Source: SG8-4 sp964598225 | GTDB taxonomy: Bacteria; Planctomycetota; Phycisphaerae; Sedimentisphaerales; Anaerobacaceae | NCBI GenBank assembly: GCA_964598225.1 | Contig: CAZRBG010000097.1 | Span: 1 to 16,307, forward strand | Direction of reading: 5' to 3' | Length of the DNA: 16,307 nucleotides | In this document: positions 14,512-16,307 of the stretch, piece after piece | How the letters are laid out: each line of letters starts with the position of its first letter | Position numbering within the stretch: the stretch's first letter is position 1 | Notes under the pieces: generated by a model | Databases searched by the model: none | The model's input: the letters and a program-made list of their open reading frames with translations, nothing else | What the model was told of the DNA's origin: nothing | Translations under genes and position numbers: made by a program

Positions 14512-14889
14512 ATGATTGTATGTGACGACGATTTGATCGAAAAAGTCATTGGCTCGGCGATTGAAGTTCATCGCGAGCTCGGGCCGGGTCTGCTCGAATC
14601 CGTGTATGAACAGGCCATGATGATCGAATTGACGAATCAGGGAATCGCCGCCCGCCATCAGGTGGATGTACCCGCATCCTACAAAGGCCATGAATTGCAA
14701 CTCGGCTTCAGGGCCGACATTATCGTCGAAGAGTCGCTCATTCTGGAGCTCAAGGCATGTTCGAAATTTGAACCTATCCATCTGGCACAAATGATGACTT
14801 ACCAGCGATTACTCCAGTTCAAGCGCGGCTTACTGATCAACTTCAACTGTAAACTCCTGAAGGACGGCATTAAAAGAGTCTCTATTTGA
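14512..14889 (+). CDS. GxxExxY protein (PD-(D/E)XK nuclease-like fold)
   Basis: The 125-residue product is full length for this family (TIGR04256, PDDEXK_3 type). The naming motif is GLLESVY (G26, E29, Y32). D69 in FRADIIV and E79/K81 in LILELKA form a PD-(D/E)XK-like triad, and TYQRLLQFKRGLLINFN (96-112) with the closing LLKDGIKR is characteristic. Function in the cell is not established for the family; nuclease activity is inferred from the motif. ATG 14512 is used rather than TTG 14506 because it starts two residues before the conserved part; there is no Shine-Dalgarno. The gene is placed flush between repeat arms: ACTCCGTG ends 7 bp before the start, and its TGA overlaps the first A of the next copy (AACCACTGAG at 14889). 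TTTGAA occurs at both borders. Confidence 0.9.
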   Translation: MIVCDDDLIEKVIGSAIEVHRELGPGLLESVYEQAMMIELTNQGIAARHQVDVPASYKGHELQLGFRADIIVEESLILELKACSKFEPIHLAQMMTYQRLLQFKRGLLINFNCKLLKDGIKRVSI

Positions 14890-15230
14890 ACCACTGAGAT
14901 CACCAAGAACACTGAGAGAAAAATATATAAAAATATCTCCGTGAACTCCGTGTACTCCGTGGTAAAAAGAAATAAGAACCACCGAGAACACCAAGAACAC
15001 AGAGAGAAAGATATATAAAAAAATCTCCGTGAACTCCGTGCTCTCCGTGGTTAAAAGAAAGAATAGAACCACAGAGATCACTGAGAACACAGAGAGAAAA
15101 ATATATAAAAAATCTCCGTGTACTCCGTGCTCTCCGTGGTTAAAAGAAATAAGAACCACCGAGAACACCAAGAACACAGAGAAAAAAATATATAAAAAAA
15201 TCTCCGTGCTCTCCGTGTACTCCGTGGTTA
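14889..15230. repeat. Four copies of the two-armed 9-nt-period repeat, downstream cluster
   Basis: Copies run 14889-14963, 14977-15052, 15067-15141 and 15154-15230, with starts 87-90 bp apart and A-rich joints of 12-14 bp. Each has a left arm of three 9-mers of the type ACCACYGAG, AWCACCAAG, AACACWGAG, a centre near GAAAAATATATAAAAA, and a right arm of CTCCGTGNN 9-mers ending CTCCGTGGT. Frames crossing them only translate the repeat. Confidence 0.9.
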
Positions 15231-15240
15231 ACAAAATCAA

Positions 15241-15348
15241 TAGTAAATACAAAGAGGATATCCGTGGAACTGTGGAGGGATACGAGGTACATGAACCCCC
15301 GACTGTCGGGAGTTTAGACCGTTTTTACGCCTATTTAAGGAGATTACT
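15241..15348 (+). promoter_or_regulatory. Leader region of the fn3 gene with small hairpin
   Basis: CCCGAC-T-GTCGGG (about 15298-15310) forms a short GC-rich palindrome about 40 bp before the start codon. No promoter boxes with proper spacing were found between the repeat cluster and the gene, so transcription might begin inside the repeats. Confidence 0.3.
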
Positions 15349-15957
15349 ATGGCGAGATTTCCACGAACAGAAGCACAAGTCAAGGCGTTAGCCCAGAGCA
15401 TGGCTACCGGCCTGACGGCCAATCCGGCGGACTTCCCGGCCCCGCCGGTTGCGCCGCTGGATTTGCAGGCCCTGCTCGATTCGCTCATCACACTGACCGA
15501 CGATCAGGTCGCCGCGATGGCCGCCGCAGAGCAGGCCACCGAGACCAAAGCCGCCGGTCTCGAAGAGCTGGTCACCGCCATGAAGGCCGACCTGCGCTAC
15601 GCCGAGGACGCCGTCAACTACGACGACGCCAAGCTGACCGCCATCGGCTGGGGCGGCAGAGCGGCGGCGACCGCACTCGAAGTGCCCGGCCAGCCCCGCT
15701 CGCTCGAAGCGCCGAGCCAGGGCGAAGGATGGGTCTTCCTCGACTGGAAGAAGCCCTCAGACGGCGGAGCGGTATCGGCCTACAAGATCGAACGCCGCGA
15801 ACGACCGGCGGGCGACTGGATGCTTATCAGCATGGCAATCGAATCCGAAGCCACGCTGAACAATCAGGACCGCGGCAAAGACTGGGAATACCGCGTCATC
15901 GCCAGCAACAAAACCGGCGAAAGCGTACCCAGCAACACGGTTTCTGTAGTACTGTAG
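15349..15957 (+). CDS. Fibronectin type III domain protein with helical N-terminus
   Basis: AAGGAG (15337-15342) six bases before ATG 15349 fixes the start. The 202-residue product begins MARFPRTEAQVKALAQSM, continues as an Ala-rich helical region to about residue 90 (probable coiled helices, with a Pro-rich PADFPAPPVAPLD turn near 26-38), a linker WGGRAAATAL, and one fn3 domain at about 115-202 (EGWVFLDWKKPSDGG, AYKIERRER, WEYRVIASNKTGE). It has no signal peptide or membrane segment, so it appears cytoplasmic or exported by another route. Similar proteins recur in Planctomycetota and other bacteria as small stand-alone genes without known function. Its 3' end is present a second time at 11719. 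It is followed by its own inverted repeat block. Confidence 0.85.
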   Translation: MARFPRTEAQVKALAQSMATGLTANPADFPAPPVAPLDLQALLDSLITLTDDQVAAMAAAEQATETKAAGLEELVTAMKADLRYAEDAVNYDDAKLTAIGWGGRAAATALEVPGQPRSLEAPSQGEGWVFLDWKKPSDGGAVSAYKIERRERPAGDWMLISMAIESEATLNNQDRGKDWEYRVIASNKTGESVPSNTVSVVL

Positions 15958-15965
15958 ACGGGACT

Positions 15966-16072
15966 AACGGTAATACGGTAGTACAGTGGTACGGTAGTAC
16001 GGTAGTACGGTGTGACAGTGTGACGGTGTGACAGTATAACCGTCACACAGTCATACCGTCAAACTGTCACAC
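15966..16072. repeat. Short-period and inverted repeats after the fn3 gene
   Basis: GTACGGTA-type 9-10-mers run from about 15970 to 16009. Then GTGTGACAGT (16010-16019) pairs with ACTGTCACAC (16063-16072), and inside it GTGTGACGGT (16018-16027) pairs with ACCGTCACAC (16039-16048); both pairs are exact. A nested hairpin or paired binding sites are possible. A shorter, diverged version follows the fn3 remnant at 11806-11845. Confidence 0.75.
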
Positions 16073-16083
16073 AGAAACGACTG

Positions 16084-16094
16084 CTCCGTGGTTT
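16084..16094. repeat. Lone right-arm relic CTCCGTGGTTT
   Basis: Eleven bases identical to the end of the right arm of the 9-nt-period repeat (compare 14312-14322 and 15043-15052), standing alone 50 bp before the flippase start. It marks the far edge of the repeat-rich island. Confidence 0.45.
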
Positions 16095-16143
16095 AGAAAA
16101 GAAGATAGGAACGTAAGAAGATAAGCGCACGGCTTTTGCTTTC

Positions 16144-16307
16144 ATGGATCAAGTTATAAGAACAGTTCTGAAAGCCGAATGGCTCAAGACACTCGCATCA
16201 AGCCGAGTCCGGCGACTTTCTAAAGAAGGCTTTTGGATTGTTCTCGGACAGGCAATGGCTGTTCTCGGTGCTGTTGTCGGCGTTCGCATATTGACGACCG
16301 TTTTGCC
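16144..16307 (+). CDS. Start of a Wzx-type polysaccharide flippase (partial)
   Basis: The frame from ATG 16144 is open to the window end (54 codons). After a polar stretch it reads RLSKEGFWIVLGQAMAVLGA and then VVGVRILTTVL, which matches the first membrane helix of oligosaccharide flippases of the MATE-like Wzx group, where G-x-x-V/I-x-R-I/x-L-T is common. Such proteins move lipid-linked sugar units across the inner membrane, downstream of the transferase encoded at 10216. No Shine-Dalgarno is visible. Family assignment rests on one helix only. Confidence 0.6.
   Translation, partial: MDQVIRTVLKAEWLKTLASSRVRRLSKEGFWIVLGQAMAVLGAVVGVRILTTVL

Noticed and set aside
14256..15230. CRISPR-like regular repeat array
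   Set aside because: Whole 75-bp units including the centres are alike and the joints are only 12-14 bp of A-rich sequence, so there are no unique spacers, and no cas gene is present.
14830..15391. Open frames through the repeat cluster on both strands (120-140 codons)
   Set aside because: They translate only the 9-nt-period repeats (runs like TTEITENTE, LSVFSVV) and overlap each other on opposite strands; no binding site or domain.

Overview
The window looks like part of a Planctomycetota genome, most likely a Phycisphaerae-type environmental assembly. This is an inference from gene content: secreted polysaccharide-degrading enzymes, a GxxExxY protein set among short-period inverted repeats, a small fibronectin-III protein with a helical N-terminus, LamG proteins and a WecA/MraY-like sugar transferase with a C-terminal extension. 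No rRNA or tRNA was seen to settle the taxonomy. A run of exactly 100 N (13733-13832) shows the sequence is a scaffold.

Region 1 (1-5554) is a polysaccharide-utilisation neighbourhood. It has the C-terminal part of an (alpha/alpha)-barrel carbohydrate-active protein, a secreted GH95 fucosidase-like enzyme on the + strand, and a convergent secreted PL8 lyase on the - strand. Region 2 (5894-9141) is housekeeping: an XPD-type DinG helicase with its iron-sulfur cysteines, a very acidic 54-residue protein on the - strand, and an extended nucleoside diphosphate kinase behind a good sigma-70 promoter. About 1 kb follows (9142-10215) in which no confident gene can be called.

Region 3 (10216-16307) begins and ends with exopolysaccharide or O-antigen genes: a polyprenyl-phosphate sugar-1-phosphate transferase (10216-11715) and the start of a Wzx-type flippase (16144 onward). 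Between them lies about 4.3 kb of accessory DNA. It holds a tail-only remnant of the fn3 gene, an orphan CopG-type antitoxin, a LamG protein with no signal peptide, a nucleotidyltransferase cut by the gap, a GxxExxY PD-(D/E)XK nuclease-like gene and a complete fn3 gene. Nearly every gene border in this island carries a repeat: 10-bp and 26-bp direct repeats, a REP-like palindrome with 9-bp flanking direct repeats, an indel-free array of eleven 21-bp units, at least seven copies of a two-armed repeat built on a 9-nt period, and a GTGTGACGGT inverted repeat after fn3.

The most interesting signal is this island. The GxxExxY gene sits flush between repeat arms, and the fn3 gene end plus its downstream repeat occurs twice (11719 and 15871). 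It looks like a collection of gene-plus-repeat cassettes lodged in a surface-polysaccharide locus. The individual gene families are known. Joint movement of gene and repeat is an inference that needs comparative genomics.
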